DNA from: Sthenelais limicola | Taxonomy: Eukaryota > Annelida > Polychaeta > Phyllodocida > Sigalionidae | DNA length: 64,000 bases | Assembly: GCA_942159475.1 (NCBI GenBank) | Contig: OW804094.1 | Span: forward strand, 54,804,966-54,868,965 | Direction of reading: 5' to 3' | Shown here: piece after piece, positions 1 through 11,823 of the stretch | Layout: each line of letters opens with the position of its first letter | How positions within the stretch are numbered: the first letter of the stretch is position 1 | Notes under the pieces: generated by a model | The model's input: the letters and a program-made list of their open reading frames with translations, nothing else | Database searches by the model: none | What the model was told of the DNA's origin: nothing | Position numbers and translations under genes: made by a program

Positions 1-1676
1 ATGCCTACAATCCTTATGCAGTAAATGCATCATTCCTTGCCAACTAGGTGAACTCAAGTGGAAGTGAAATGACATTTCCCAGAACACATCAATTGGGCGA
101 TCACATGCAGATGATAATGGGAGGGGCTGAAATTCAAGATTACAGTTAATGTGCCTTGCAAAGCAGTAATCTATTATATCCATCTTTGTTAGTTCAGAAA
201 GTTTCAAGCCAGCCAGTTTCTTTCTGGGAATGATCTGACTGAGTTGCTTCCCAAGTGTGATGGCAGCTATTATGCCCATCCCATGGAATGTGCCCTTTCC
301 ATCCAAAGTTACAATGTTATGGTCAACATTGTCTCCAGCAAACAATAGGCAGGTCTCCATGTCCATATGACCACCCAACAGATCTGGACCATGAAAACAT
401 GCTGCATTTTCTTGAAACCTTTGGACTTCCGCGTGAGATGATGAAAAACCTTTGGATGACAGACTGTCAAGCAAGAATCATGACCTATACAAATGGTGCA
501 TTTGCACTGCAAGACCCAACTGTAATGGAGCAATTACAGCCCTTGAGCGGATTGCTTGGATAACTACTTGCCCAATACCAGCAACCTTTCTGGAAGTATC
601 TGCCCCAACAAACAGGTGCTGCAGGAAAAATCGCAAACTAGCTGGGACATATTCCAAAGCAGCCGCAAGTTCTAGTTCTGGCAGAGTTGGATATGTATCA
701 CATAGGGGTGAGACTGTTATTTTGATATCACTTTTGATGGGTTTTGCTGCAGTTCATAAAATTACTTGTTTCTGAGCCTCATCATTGTCTTCCTGAGGAA
801 TCTTATAAGTAATCACATAGAATATGGCATGTTTTATCCCGAAAGTTCACAATATCTTTTACACCCTTGCCCTTGGCTATAAATATACTCTCCCCATATC
901 ATTTTAAAATCTTTTCCTTGAGGTACTGATTGCAATATGCCTCAGATTTGCTGTCACCCAAGTAATCTCCCATTTTGCCAACAAGGTCAGATATACTCAG
1001 TTGCTCTTCATCATTTTCCTCCAGGAATACACAAACCTTTTCATATGCCTCATCCTGATCACTGTCTGTTGGTCGTCACATTTTCCTTTTTTTTGCTAAA
1101 TCAACTGGTCTAAACTGATTCAAAATGTCCTTCATTGTGTAGAAATTAACACTACATGACTGGTGGTAAACACATCTTCTCCATGAACATCCCAACTGAA
1201 ATACTCAATGAGGCCTTTAACAGCAGTGGCCCATTCATCCCTCCATGTTTTACAATAAAGCAATATTGTTTCAGCAAATGTGTCTGTCTTCACACATCTA
1301 TAACTATCCTTTTCTGCTGCTATACTATTTTGTTTTGGGTCTACTTTCTTAACTTCACCTCGACAAAATAAGCAATGCTTATTACTGTCATAACGTCCCA
1401 ATGAAACACAAGAACACCGTTCCGTTGGAGCAGAATATCTTTTTATCTCTTGATCTTTTGATCTCATTTGCTTGAGTCAATTTCCTTTTTCTTTGTGTGT
1501 TTGAAACAACATATTTTGTGAACACTAGTTCCCCCTTCAACTCTGATATTGACACCTCTTTTGATACTAGCGTGGTTTATACCTTTTGCTCCCTTTTGCT
1601 GGACTACCACTTTTTCCTGACCATCTAATACCTTTTGGCATAAAGGGCATAGTTCTTTGCATGAGCTCATTTTCAC
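1..1676 (-). pseudogene. Decayed copy of a multi-copy uncharacterised Cys-rich protein family
   Basis: Reading the minus strand from 1676 leftwards gives one long protein broken by frameshifts and stops. It starts at an ATG with a CPLC zinc-ligand pair (1464-1676). A shift at the ATGA overlap at about 1464-1467 leads into a frame with a second CLFC pair and the motif DEWATAVKG (down to about 1160). A further shift leads to YHQSCSVNF, followed by in-frame stops near 1078 and 900. The next block reads FLEENDEEQLSISDLVGKMG. Near 300 the frame reads DNVDHNIVTLDGKGTFHGMG. From memory of the family, this order (two Cys-pair segments, DEWA..V, EENDEEQ..ISDLV, DNVDHN..LDG.GTFHGMG) matches large uncharacterised proteins that are highly multiplied in cnidarian, mollusc, fish and arthropod genomes and are probably transposon-borne. 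The C-terminus runs off the left edge of the window. Function is unknown, and this copy cannot make a full protein. Confidence 0.7.
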
Positions 1677-2559
1677 ACCAGAAAAAAAGTATTGAATACT
1701 GTGTAATTGATCCCCAGTTCCTTTATTCTTAATTGGATGGAGAGCATGTGCAATTATTTGAGACCAGATAGTTAGTAATGGTTAGTGTGTTGAGACCCTC
1801 ATGTGGAGCAGGTTTAATGGGTGTAATATTATGGAGGGGGTGGGGGAACCTGAAGAAAATAGTATTGGGAATACAGAAAAAATCAAATACAACAGCACAA
1901 TGTCTGAACACTGACACTGGTAAAAATAACTAATACAAAATGTAGTAATAATTTAGTATTAGTGAAGTGCACCAATAGAAGCGGTAGCACTGTACTAAAT
2001 CCCTATGTAAGCCTAAATAATTGATAGTATTAGAGTTGACAGACTTAGATATAAGAGGCTATATGTGGACCTGGCTCTAGATAAAACCTGGTGCTAATTG
2101 CAACCATACAATTACATGTATCTTGGAGTTGTCAACTGTGCTACAAATTTGTGTTTTCTCATAACCACCAATTTGATTGTCATTCAGTCAGAAATTGTCC
2201 GACAACAACAGATTTGATATGTGATGAAAGCCCAGGACTTTCTCTCTCTGATAAGATTATTTATGGGTAGATATTCAGAAATACATAGCGCACAGAGAAG
2301 GATAAGTTCATTATATCAGCCAAGATTAAGTGTTTTTTCATACATTTTGTTAATTACTGAGGTTATTTCTGAAAGACTGGATATTTTTTTCATAGAAAAC
2401 TATAAAGCATCATACCTCTTACAAATTTCTGGCTTTATATTGGCATATATGTAGTTAGATTAAGTGTGAGATAAAAAGAATTAAAAAAAAACAAAACACA
2501 AACTTGTTTGTGCACAATGTTAGGTGAATATAGTTAAAAAACTATATGATTTTAGGTTT
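1677..2559. other. AT-rich stretch, no recognisable gene
   Basis: Only short open frames with no recognisable motifs occur here, for example 2221-2454 on the plus strand. No RNA gene or clear repeat structure was seen. Confidence 0.5.
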
Positions 2560-3110
2560 GAATAATCTAATCTTTATTTAAATGAAAGGCCTCAATTTGT
2601 AAAATAAGTTTTGATCTTGAAAATAGCTTCAGAAATGGATTCCTTATACCTTTAAACCTATATATAAATGTACTACACATCTATCTAGTCCTAATTTGAG
2701 CTGAGATATGATATTTTCATTTTGAGGCAGTAGCCATATTGAATTTTGACCTGAAAATGACCTGGAATAGAAAGATGATTCAGAAAGGTTATTCTCATAT
2801 ATAAAAAACTAGGAAAAGTGATATTATATATATGGTGGTATAGCTGCTGAGATATAATATTTGCTAATAGCTGTTGAGAAAATTGTGTTTCCTTTTGGCA
2901 GCCATATTGGATTTTGACCTTGAAAATGACCTTCTAACTGAATAACTATTGCAGAAATGGATTCCTTGTACCCTAAAACATAATAAAAGAGGTATTATAC
3001 ATGGCTATATTATGATTAGGAGCTGAGATATGACACTCATGTTGATTTTACCCTAAATTATGGAAACTAAAATTAGAAGTGGCAGCCATTTTGTTTTTGC
3101 GTTTTTGGGG
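2560..3110 (+). repeat. Diverged tandem repeat, about three units of 150-190 bp
   Basis: Three blocks recur in the same order. A GAGCTGAGATATGATA-like string occurs near 2698, 2849 and 3011. A GCAGCCATATTG-like string occurs near 2728, 2900 and 3081. A CAGAAATGGATTCCTT-like string occurs near 2632, 2779 (diverged) and 2953. The spacing gives a unit of about 150-190 bp with substantial divergence. No coding capacity is apparent. Confidence 0.6.
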
Positions 3111-5800
3111 GCTTTCCCGTGATCCGATTTTGTCCTACTTTTGATATGTTGTTCAGGACACCTGATAGTACAAGAATCAACCATAAAACGTTTTGTTGCA
3201 ATTTGTTTGGGGTTCGGCCATTTTTGAGCTTAGATTGACTCTATATCCCATATTGATACTATATCCCATATATATATGACTGGTCACTCCATGTAATTCT
3301 GTTGGTCCCATATGTGCATATGAGGCATCTTACTTCTCAACTTGCCACTTTAATTCACACATGATCTACCCTTTAATTCACACCTTAATTCAAACGCCAT
3401 CCCCTCCCCCTCCCAGCCATTACTAGGATTCTGATCCCATCTGCTGATATCAGAATCAACAGATTCTTCACACTAATATCCAGGATGGGAGGAGCCAAGA
3501 TGCTATCAATGATTGACAGTCATCACCCCAATCTACTTAGATTGATGTTATCTCATCAATATAAAAAGCAAAATAGAAAAGATAGAAATCTGACATTTTC
3601 GTTCTCATACACGAAATCACTTCATAACACGAATTGCGTTCGTTATGTTACTCACTCGGAGATAAACGGATTGCTTAGATAGCTATAGATAAGTCTTCAA
3701 GCTGAATTTCTTCTTTATGGTTAGTCTTTTATGTTTAGTATCGGTGGTCGTACATGTATTGGAGCGCGCGGCAAGGGTAGGGATATATTCGTTCATTAGA
3801 TGTTGACCATCAAAGGCCGGGTTGTATCACAGCAGCCCGGAGGTAGAGGAGATCACTACCCAAATAGTCTATGTCAATGCATCCACAGGGAATTAGCTAT
3901 TGATACTCACGTTTTGTAGATTTTGATGGCTCGTTTATCGTGTCCTCTGATGTATAGGAAATTTCCTCGCTCCCTGAGATTGTCTCTAGTGAGAGAGATA
4001 ATTGTAAAATACAAGTACTTTCTTCCATTGTAGTTGTAACTACGGAAAGAATAAAATACCTTGATGTCAGAAAGCTATATCCTCATTACATCTGTATACA
4101 ACAAACCCTATACATTGAACAGTGAACATGAAAAGGACATACGCGATGTTGATGCGAGATTTCGTTCAAAGTAAGCTGGAATGTGATCCATGCATCTGGG
4201 GCGTACAGTTTGTTCCTCATCAGAAAATTTTCAGGGATATTGAGTCATCTGAAACAATGCATTTAAAGCGTTCGTTCAAATACGATACTAACAAGCCCAT
4301 GCATGTTTCCCGTAAAGCTATGTTTACCAAAATGAAAATCACCCCCACAAATATAGGAACAGGCCTACTATAGTATCCCACACAATTGCGATGTCTCAGA
4401 CCCAGGACAGTAAACGAGACTACACTGGTATTCAGAATGATAAGGTTGCTATACACGCTAAAGTAAGGGTGAAGAGAGGTTATTTAGCCAGGAATGCGGA
4501 CAATAGAGCAGAAACTTTACCGCTGCTGAAAGAGGCACCAAAGGCATAATGGTTTTCTCAAATTAAAGTAATTCTGGATGTAATTTAAACCTGGTGTTGG
4601 TATTTTCCATTTGCGAATAACAAATGTCAATGATCACAACACAATTCGAATTAGGTCACTGAACTGAATTCCTAGGAGTTTTTGGCCAAAATTTCGGTTA
4701 AATGATCTCCGTCCATCATTCCAAATAAAGTAAATCATTGTTCAAAGTTTTCCTTGGCCGATAGTGGGTAGTTTGCAAAGATTGGAATAGCCTTTTGGAT
4801 CTTAGTGGTGAGTGAGTCCAATTTTAGTGGTGAGTAGGCCTAGTAATTCTAATATTGTGAGGCGTGGAGATGAAATGGAATTATCCGTTCTAGAATTGTT
4901 GAATTATGGTAGTTATAATTATCTCAGTTACAATAAAATAACACTATAGTCTCGTAATAATGATAAAATCATAGCATACGACATCTTGGAAACAATATGG
5001 TGAGATAAAACGACACTTTTAGCAGACGGAATTGAAAAGCAAACATTTTAAAAGTTAGCCCAGCACCAAAAGAACACTGATTAATATGGACAAAAAGATC
5101 TAAAGGTGATATGAATACTATGTATGGGACGATGTAATACCGTCAATCTCTGGCTACCATGTGACGAGGATCGAGATCCCCGAGGCATTGTCGTTCTAGT
5201 CGAACTCTTCTCTATAACAACGCTATTATCACATCATCGTTTTGGTGCGCTTGTTGGGATGTCAACAATCCCTGCGTGGATACAAAGTCATTGAGACTCC
5301 TGTATCCATGGCGAATTCACATCAATTGTCAAGTGAGTGATATGAATATTATATGACATTCCAAGATTGCTAGCTAAGAAACGTATAGTCCTAAATGATA
5401 AACATGCTCTCAAAATACTATTACTATATCGAGACGTCAACATAGATTTTACTAGAACCACTCTGTACTTTACTAGTATCCACCCTCCCCTGTTCACATC
5501 ACACGATTCACCCCATGAATTAATTATAAAGTAGGAAATTCTAATAAATAATGCCTAGCGTGCAGGAAAACAGTGGGCAAACTATATTTGTGCTCGTTCT
5601 GTATGTGGTGAGGAATGACGAGGTCCTTGCCTACATGGTCAGTGAACGATGTAGGCAGGACTTCGCCACTCCTCAACAACGCAGCACCAACGCAAGGCTT
5701 ACCGCAGAGCTTACCGCAGCCAGTGGAGACCACCCTTTAAGCCATCTTGCTGTAGAGCGTTTCTATATCAGAGTAGCGTCATATATGGCCGTAAATTAAG
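3111..5800. other. No recognisable gene
   Basis: The open frames at 3485-3682, 4122-4373 (plus), 5288-5497 (minus) and 5551-5799 (plus) are short. They show no domain or motif I recognise, and lack splice or codon-bias support. No tandem repeat or terminal inverted repeat was seen. Confidence 0.45.
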
Positions 5801-5816
5801 TTGCGACGCAATATCA

Positions 5817-7600
5817 ATGTTGCGTCGTGAAATAATAATTAAAAGGAAGTCGGTCGAGGCACAACAGGCGGAATACAGCAATTTAAATAGATTTGCTTCT
5901 ACCTTTCTTGAAAAAACCCAACTCTCCTCCCTCATCAAGGCCAGATCGCTACCACCAAACTTATCGAAAAAAATCCTATGCAACCCCCATCACCATCTTC
6001 ACAGGCAACTCTCCATAGACTACCCCAAGAGCCCCCTTTTCTCCGGATCCTCCTGGTCTATCCTGGCCACCAAGGTTCACAAGGGAAGTGACCTCACCCT
6101 CCTTGCCCCCTCCCACCATTACCCCCGAGCCCTATGGTCCCCAACCCCCCTATAGATCGACATTTTCAAGCCTTTTGACAAAAAGGGAGCAGAGGACCCA
6201 AAGGCACTCCTTAAACTCTACGAGGACCACATCAGGACCATCACTGAGGGCAGACCAATGGCTATCACAGGGCTCCTGATGGGGGGGGGGGGGGGGCGGG
6301 GTCCTGTGTCGATTTGTCCCGCTAAGGATGACCATTTGTCCCTTGTCTCCAGAATCCCATGTCAATTTGTCGCTCTAAGAAAGGGTCTATGTCGTTTGTG
6401 GATCATAACAAATGGCTATGTCAGTTTGTCGATTTTACCCATTATATAATGTTGATTTGTCGCGCTAAGGATGAGCATTTGTCCCTTGTCCCTAGAATCC
6501 CAATGTTGATTTGTCCCTCTAAGAAAGGGTCTATGTTGTTTGTCGATCATAAGAAATGGCTATTACAGTTTGTCGATTTAGGCATCAGGACCCCTTATCA
6601 CTGACGGAGCCCTCATCTGGGGGGAAGCGGGTGAAGCAGCCTTCACCACAACCACAGGTGAGGATGTGTGAAGCTCCAAGCCATCCTTATGGCTCTTTCC
6701 CACTTCATCGGCTCAGATTCCCCAGCCGTAACCACAGACTTGCTCTCTGACGCTCAACCCATAACGACCCCAAATCCTCAAGACTGGGGCCTCCTTTGCC
6801 ACCCCACCCTTCATCTCCTGGGTGCCCAGTTATATTGGTCTCCTGTGCAATGAGAGGGCGGATACCTTGGCCGGTCACGCTCTCCAGGATCCAAGACACC
6901 CCATCATCGCCCCTCCCCTATCCCATTCCTAGGCACATTCCAGAACCAAAGAGGTAGTAAAATTCCAATGGACCAGATCCCTCCCCTCCACTCCAAGTGG
7001 GTAATGGCACGCCTTGCTCACCTCCGCCTACAACCTTACTCACCTCAACTCTGTCCCCAGACCCACAGCCTGCCAGATTCTGGCCCTCATGATCAGCACT
7101 ATACCCCACTATAAGCTCTTCGATGAGCCTCGCTGCCATAGATGCGGCATGGACTTCATGCATCAGCTCCCAGTGTACTACCTCCTCTTCTGCGGAGCTA
7201 CAACACCCTGCAGAGATGCCCTCCACCAGCCTCTCCCGGAAGAAGCCCATGGATGGTCCCCTCTCAAGAAAGCAGCCCAGATCGTCCTCACCCAGGAACA
7301 TGCCAACTATCACCTTCTTTCTCCCATGGTTACAGCCATCCCGTACCTACAGCCTCCCCAGGATATGGACTACAACCATTTCTTCAGACCGTACGGTATC
7401 AACACAGGGGCGGTGTTCCCCCCATCCCCCCTCCACCTCTCCCCACTGGCTGGACCCCCAAGGGTCCCTTGGGGCGTCTCACAGGGAGGGGTCCGGGGGG
7501 GGGGGTACACTTGCCCCTACATTCAACCGAGCCCCAGGGGCCCTGATCCTAAATAAACTCAGGGGGGCAGGGGGAGTAATGTTATGGTTTATTCTGCCCT
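5817..7600 (+). pseudogene. Decayed non-LTR retrotransposon 3' end: RNase H and zinc knuckle
   Basis: Several plus-strand frames together spell the end of a LINE polyprotein. A frame around 6590-6650 contains TDGALIWGEAGEAAFT, resembling the first RNase H strand (TDGS). The frame at 6668-6853 contains AILMALSHF then VTTDLLSDAQPI, resembling the RNase H E..A...AL and TDSLSA.QA motifs. After a frameshift, SWVPSYIGLLCNERADTLA (about 6818-6870) matches the W.P.H.GI.GNERAD motif. Beyond this, PRCHRCGMDFMH (about 7122-7160), with a Cys-rich continuation in another frame, resembles the terminal knuckle that follows RNase H. The upstream part (5817-6155) probably belongs to the linker between RT and RNase H. 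The element is broken by many frameshifts and by an inserted tandem repeat at about 6300-6590. RNase H after RT fits I-superfamily LINEs; the clade is an inference. Confidence 0.65.
6300..6592 (+). repeat. Two-copy tandem repeat, unit about 140 bp, inside the LINE remnant
   Basis: The blocks starting near 6307 and 6450 share the order GCTAAGGATGA-CATTTGTCCCTTGTC, AGAATCCCA, TCTAAGAAAGGGTCTATGT, GATCATAA-AAATGGCTAT and CAGTTTGTCGATTT. Identity is high by eye. A run of 16 G (6281-6296) sits at the left edge. The repeat splits the RNase H reading of the surrounding LINE, so it is an insertion or expansion within it. Confidence 0.75.
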
Positions 7601-8960
7601 AAAGTTACAAAATTGAATTCGTATTTTAGTGGTGAATATCATCACTGGTGGTACTACAATCACTCAGAAAATTGCTGCCATATACCAAGGCCTACCGTGC
7701 ACTAAAGAAAAAGTGGAGAATGTGTTGAAATACATCTACAAGTACCACACAAATCGTTTTGTTGGTTTATTGATAATAGTAGTACAAACCCAAGTATTTA
7801 GCCCTAAAATGGCACCGTTCTAGACTAATATATTCAGTGGGGGGCTTTGTCATTGATTTTAACATATGTAGTGGGTCCACCTGATAACAGCATGACAATG
7901 CTGCCTTACCTATACAACCAAGCCAACGAGAGGCATCTCTACTAGAGTTTGGTACCATAGTCAGTCCTGGCTGGTTCCGCCAGGGGGCGAAAGCCAACCA
8001 TCGGGAATCTTCACTGCAGACACCCTCCTGGAGACAGTAGGTGGAGCGTACACCTGCTCCGTCAGGGGATCTGGTCTTCACTTAATACTACAGACTTGGG
8101 CCGCACCGCAGAACGCAATACTTCTGTTGTTCAATTTAAGTTCTTACACTATTCGCTTTTAATTGTGCTTCTGGGTCAATAAATCCGATCAAACAAATTT
8201 ACCATCATTTGTTGGTCCTTTCATGAAACTTGTAACTCAAACCCATGAATCTGCAGTTCACTACATTAGTGCTGTGAGCCTAACAGCCGAGTAGGGTTTC
8301 ACCCGAAAGGATCACCTTTTTCGGTTACCTGATGGCATTTAGGGGATCATGGCAGACAAGAAGGTGGAACCAGCTGTGGGTGCGGACCCACAGTTGTGGA
8401 GACTGCTGAGAAAGTCAATGCAGCTTTAGCTGAGGTGCTTGCTAAGCGCCAGGATGTCACAAATAACTTCGCGACCCAGGCTTTCAGTCAGCATGTGTTA
8501 GACCTGCGTGAAGTTTGGATATTACAGGGAGGTTGCCCCGCAGGCAACAAAGATGGAAGTCACAGAATTCCTGCAGAATCTGTGGCTGTTAAATGTAATC
8601 GTAAATGTGATGCAAAAGAACTTGAATCGGCTCTTTTGCATGCCCATAGGACTTGGGATGTGTCCTGACCTTTTCATTGATTTCCTCAATCAAGGAAGGG
8701 GAACACAGACTGAGAAAGACAGCCGGTCTTTCCCACCAAGTACTCTGGATAGTCTTCCATTGCCCTCCGCTCGTCAAGGTGTGAGGTTTGATCATTGACT
8801 CCCAAGCACACTGTTGGTGTACAGGGGTAGCAAGGTCAATTTCTCTGTGTCTTCTCCATGACACGGTTTCACAAATTACTCCCTAGGGAATATCTCAATT
8901 CCCCTAGTGGAGGATGATGCGAAAAATGCTGTCAAGGTAACTCAGGATCAACCTCTGCAA
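7601..8960. other. Unassigned stretch, possible retroelement leader
   Basis: No protein motif is recognisable. An AATAAA at about 8178 is followed by TTGTTGGTCCTTTCATG near 8211, which loosely resembles the junction between an LTR and a primer-binding site. A start codon at 8350 and the open frame 8396-8668 follow. This could be the LTR and early gag of a decayed LTR element, but nothing confirms it. A 28 bp string at 7644-7671 recurs with 3 mismatches at 11980-12007. Confidence 0.25.
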
Positions 8961-8968
8961 CCGACTTG

Positions 8969-9027
8969 TGCAACACACGCGGATGGCAGGAGATATAATA
9001 TATCTCCTGCCATCCGCGTGTGTTGCA
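8969..9027. repeat. Perfect 59-base palindrome (29 bp arms, 1 bp centre)
   Basis: The left arm 8969-8997 is the exact reverse complement of the right arm 8999-9027, with the single base 8998 between them. The sequence begins TGCAACACACGCGG and turns over at GATATAATATATC. With no spacer it could extrude as a cruciform. A fold-back artefact of cloning or assembly is the main alternative. Confidence 0.95.
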
Positions 9028-9226
9028 TCGTATGATGCCTGAAATGGATGTGAGTATCGTCTATGATGAAGATCATCTGGCGAATATCTGCCTAAATTCT
9101 TTCAAGTTGTTGAAGACAACAGCCTTTGCCCAGAAGTGCACATTTTATTTGACAGCTCATTCCCGGTCATTTAAAGTGGTGTCGTTATTACCCACATAAA
9201 GCTTCAAACAAAAATGGTGCTATAAA

Positions 9227-9646
9227 TTGGATTCCCCATTCAAAATACCCCTGATGCTAGGGGGAAACTACTGTGTCATGGAAACTGCTGAGGGGAGAGA
9301 TGTTCTGTCAGTAGAGAATGGTAAGGTTATTGTTGGTCAGGAGCTCACCGATGTTGTGCAGGAGACACTTTCTGGGAAGTTATACTGGCAAATTGACATG
9401 GCCATCCATCAAAGCCTAAGCAGGGTAATAAGGATGGGTTCCAAGCTGGTGCTGAAAAAACAGAACAATCACCCTAAGGACCAGGACTGCTGTCCAAATG
9501 AGGCAGCAGAGAAGTGTTCTGGCACAAACAAGAAAAGTGACACTCTGGAGTTAGAGGTAAAATATCCTGTGAAACCCCCGGAGGCCGTGTTGCAAGGACC
9601 CGGGAAACATGTCAGTAGGAAGCTGGTCAGGTTTGGGGCTGGTTAA
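9227..9646 (+). CDS. Unrecognised open frame, 139 residues
   Basis: I do not recognise this protein. The frame is rich in Lys and acidic residues, has a short Cys pair (DCCPNEAAEKCS, about residues 85-96), and shows no signal peptide or membrane segment. The reading frame upstream (from about 9030) is also fairly open but is interrupted before the ATG. It lies between the palindrome at 9 kb and the copia 3' LTR, so it may be a piece of a decayed retroelement rather than a host gene. No splice sites or homology support it. Confidence 0.2.
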   Translation: MDSPFKIPLMLGGNYCVMETAEGRDVLSVENGKVIVGQELTDVVQETLSGKLYWQIDMAIHQSLSRVIRMGSKLVLKKQNNHPKDQDCCPNEAAEKCSGTNKKSDTLELEVKYPVKPPEAVLQGPGKHVSRKLVRFGAG

Positions 9647-9842
9647 CTGCTGATGTTTGTGTGGTCTTCTGAAATAGCGAAAATCTGTCTATCAACCCAG
9701 CCGTGTCTTACCCATATGTAAGGTGTTACCTCTGCAGAGGCTGGTGCTTGAAAGAGGACTAGCCTTGTCCTCTAGTTTGGGTATCAACCCCAGTTGGGTC
9801 AAACCCCAAATAGGTGTCGGGCACTTGACACTAGTCACCTAG

Positions 9843-9888
9843 TGGTAACTACCTTCATCACTGTACTGTTTGATATCTGTTCCCAACA
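9843..9888 (-). repeat. Start of the copia 3' LTR (minus strand)
   Basis: On the minus strand the sequence begins TGTTGGGAACAGATATC, typical of copia LTR starts. It matches 11778-11823 at 44 of 46 positions. Immediately inside the element is the purine tract GAGGAAGAG (minus strand of 9889-9897), as expected of a plus-strand primer next to a 3' LTR. The LTR must continue left of 9843. Its end is not clear; a GAAAG at about 9749-9753 matches the five bases that follow 11823 but lacks a terminal CA next to it. Confidence 0.7.
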
Positions 9889-9897
9889 CTCTTCCTC
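9889..9897 (-). promoter_or_regulatory. Polypurine tract of the copia element
   Basis: The minus strand reads GAGGAAGAG directly before the LTR start TGTTGGGAA. This is the usual position of the primer for plus-strand DNA synthesis. Confidence 0.65.
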
Positions 9898-10083
9898 AAA
9901 CTGTACACCCTGGCAATACTGATAGCACAATATCTCTCATAAATGTGCATTGACAAAAACAAAAAGTAATCATTTACCAAGAAATAACTAATGGCAACTT
10001 GGCTAGTAATACTTAACTGCAGACAAAACTGCAATAAAACACAAAAACAAAAAACCCACAGCAACTACATTGAATAAATCAAT

Positions 10084-11777
10084 TCAAACTTTATGCAAAA
10101 ATTTGCATTGAGTCACGGAAGTGATTGTGCTTCTGTTTCCTTCTGACTTCTTCTCGACTTCTTCCCGAATATAATGGTACTTGATGTCAATGTGTTTGGA
10201 ACGACTGTGAAACTGAGGATTCTTTGTCATTGCAATTGCTGATTGACTATCATCGAAAATAACTGTTGCCTCAGATGTTAGCTGATTTAGATATTTCAAC
10301 AACTCATGTAACCAATCAGCCTCTTGGGCAGCTAAAGACAAAGCAACACAAGACTGCTTCTTGCTTTTCCAACTAACCGGTGCTCCAGCAAACATAAAGA
10401 GATAACCTGAAGTAGACTTCCTATCACCTATGTCTCCAGCCCAGTTTGCATCACAATAACCTGCGACCTCACCATCCACATTCTTCTTGTACAAAATTCC
10501 ATGGCTAGTAGTTCCCTTGAGATAACGGAAAATACGCTTTACTGCATTCCAGTGTTCTTCAGTTGGGTTAGAACTAAACTTTGCTACTGTATTGACAGCA
10601 AATGTCAGGCCTTGTCCAATTTGACAAATACAGTTTTTGTCAAACTTTGTACTCTTGCTGTGTTGTTACAGCTTTGGCATTGGCCATACCAAACTTGTCC
10701 AGTATTTTTCCAGTGTAACTAGACTGTCCTATCCAGGTGCCAGCCTCAGGTAATACTCTTACTTGAATCCCTAGAAAATGTTCTAGTGGACCATGATCTG
10801 TTACATCAAATCCCTTAGATATTTGAGCTTTGATCTTTCTCATTGATTCTTCATTTTCCGTAGCTATCAATATATCATCAACATAAACTGCCACAATAAC
10901 AGTTTCTTCTCCTCTCTGTACGTAAACAAGGATCTGCAGCAGATTGCTCTAGCTCAATTGATTTCAAATATCTATCTAGTGCTGTATTCCAACACCTTGG
11001 AGATTGTTTCAATCCGTAAATTGACTTTTTCAATCTACACACCAGCTCTTTTCCTCCTTTCTCAATGAAACCTTCAGGCTGATTCCTGTATACTTCCTCA
11101 TCTAGGGTTCCATTGAAAAACACTGTCATCACATCCATTTGATGAAGCAACAATCCTTTCTGTGCTCCTAAAGCAATGATAGTGCTCACAGACTCAGTTC
11201 GAACTACAGGACAGAACGTTTCATCATAATCATAAGCCATACTTTTGGTTGAATCCCTGTGCAACAAGCCTGGCCTTTCAATGTTTTCTGTAGAGACTGA
11301 AACTCAGCATCCATGGCTGCCTGCCACTTGCAGGCTTGACTATCCAGTTCCTTTGCTTCAGTGTATGATTTTGGCTCACAAGCTATAGTAACAACCCACT
11401 CACCTAACCTGTCTGGAGCACGACGCTCTCGTTCAGACCTTCGGGGGGTCTCATCTTCCTTTAACTCCTCCTTTATGGGAGTTTCTCTAGAAACATTCCT
11501 TGCTAATTCATGTTTCTCAGGAACATCCTCCTCCATTTCAGAAAGCTCCAAGTGCACATATCGCTTCTCTTCACTCTCAGATTCGTTGAAGATTACATCT
11601 CTACTATGAATCACTCTTGACCTGTCAACATCATAGACTTGATAACCCTTGACAGTATCACCGTAACCAAGAAAAATACACTTCCTAGATTTCCTTTGAT
11701 GCCAAACATTCACCTTTGACTGATCATCTGCAGTGACAACTTCTTGAACTGGCCAAGAAGAGAGATTTAGATAGTAT
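10084..11777 (-). pseudogene. Ty1/copia polyprotein remnant: integrase tail, reverse transcriptase, RNase H
   Basis: Four minus-strand frames follow the copia order. 11204-11777 encodes the integrase C-terminal region (KSRKCIFLGYGDTVKGYQVYD). 10878-11267 encodes the first half of the RT (YDETFCPVVR, QMDVMTVFFNG, KSIYGLKQSPRCW). 10640-10894 encodes the YVDDIL catalytic motif and the HFLG block. About 10490-10620 has EEHWNAVKRIFRYLKG in another frame. 10084-10494 encodes RNase H (GYCDANWAGD, DRKSTSGYLF, HIDIKYHYIRE). Gag, protease and the integrase core are absent. The truncated 5' LTR abuts the integrase tail directly, so a deletion of several kb joined them. Frameshifts separate the RT pieces. 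Short-LTR animal copia lineages such as GalEa are a plausible home, but the lineage is an inference. The element is not functional. Confidence 0.9.
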
Positions 11778-11823
11778 TGGTAACTACTTTCATCACTGTA
11801 CTGTTTGTTATCTGTTCCCAACA
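11778..11823 (-). repeat. Truncated copia 5' LTR (first 46 bp only)
   Basis: This matches the 3' LTR start at 9843-9888 with two mismatches and begins TGTTGGGAACAGATAAC on the minus strand. Directly after 46 bp the sequence switches to integrase coding sequence, marking a deletion breakpoint. Confidence 0.7.

Noticed and set aside
7014..7602. Three overlapping plus-strand frames of 134-180 residues
   Set aside because: Only fragments of each match the LINE tail. They are shifted readings of one decayed element, not separate genes.
10501..10722. Plus-strand frame of 73 residues inside the copia region
   Set aside because: It is antisense to the copia RT/RNase H junction, where the minus strand reads EEHWNAVKRIFRYLKG.
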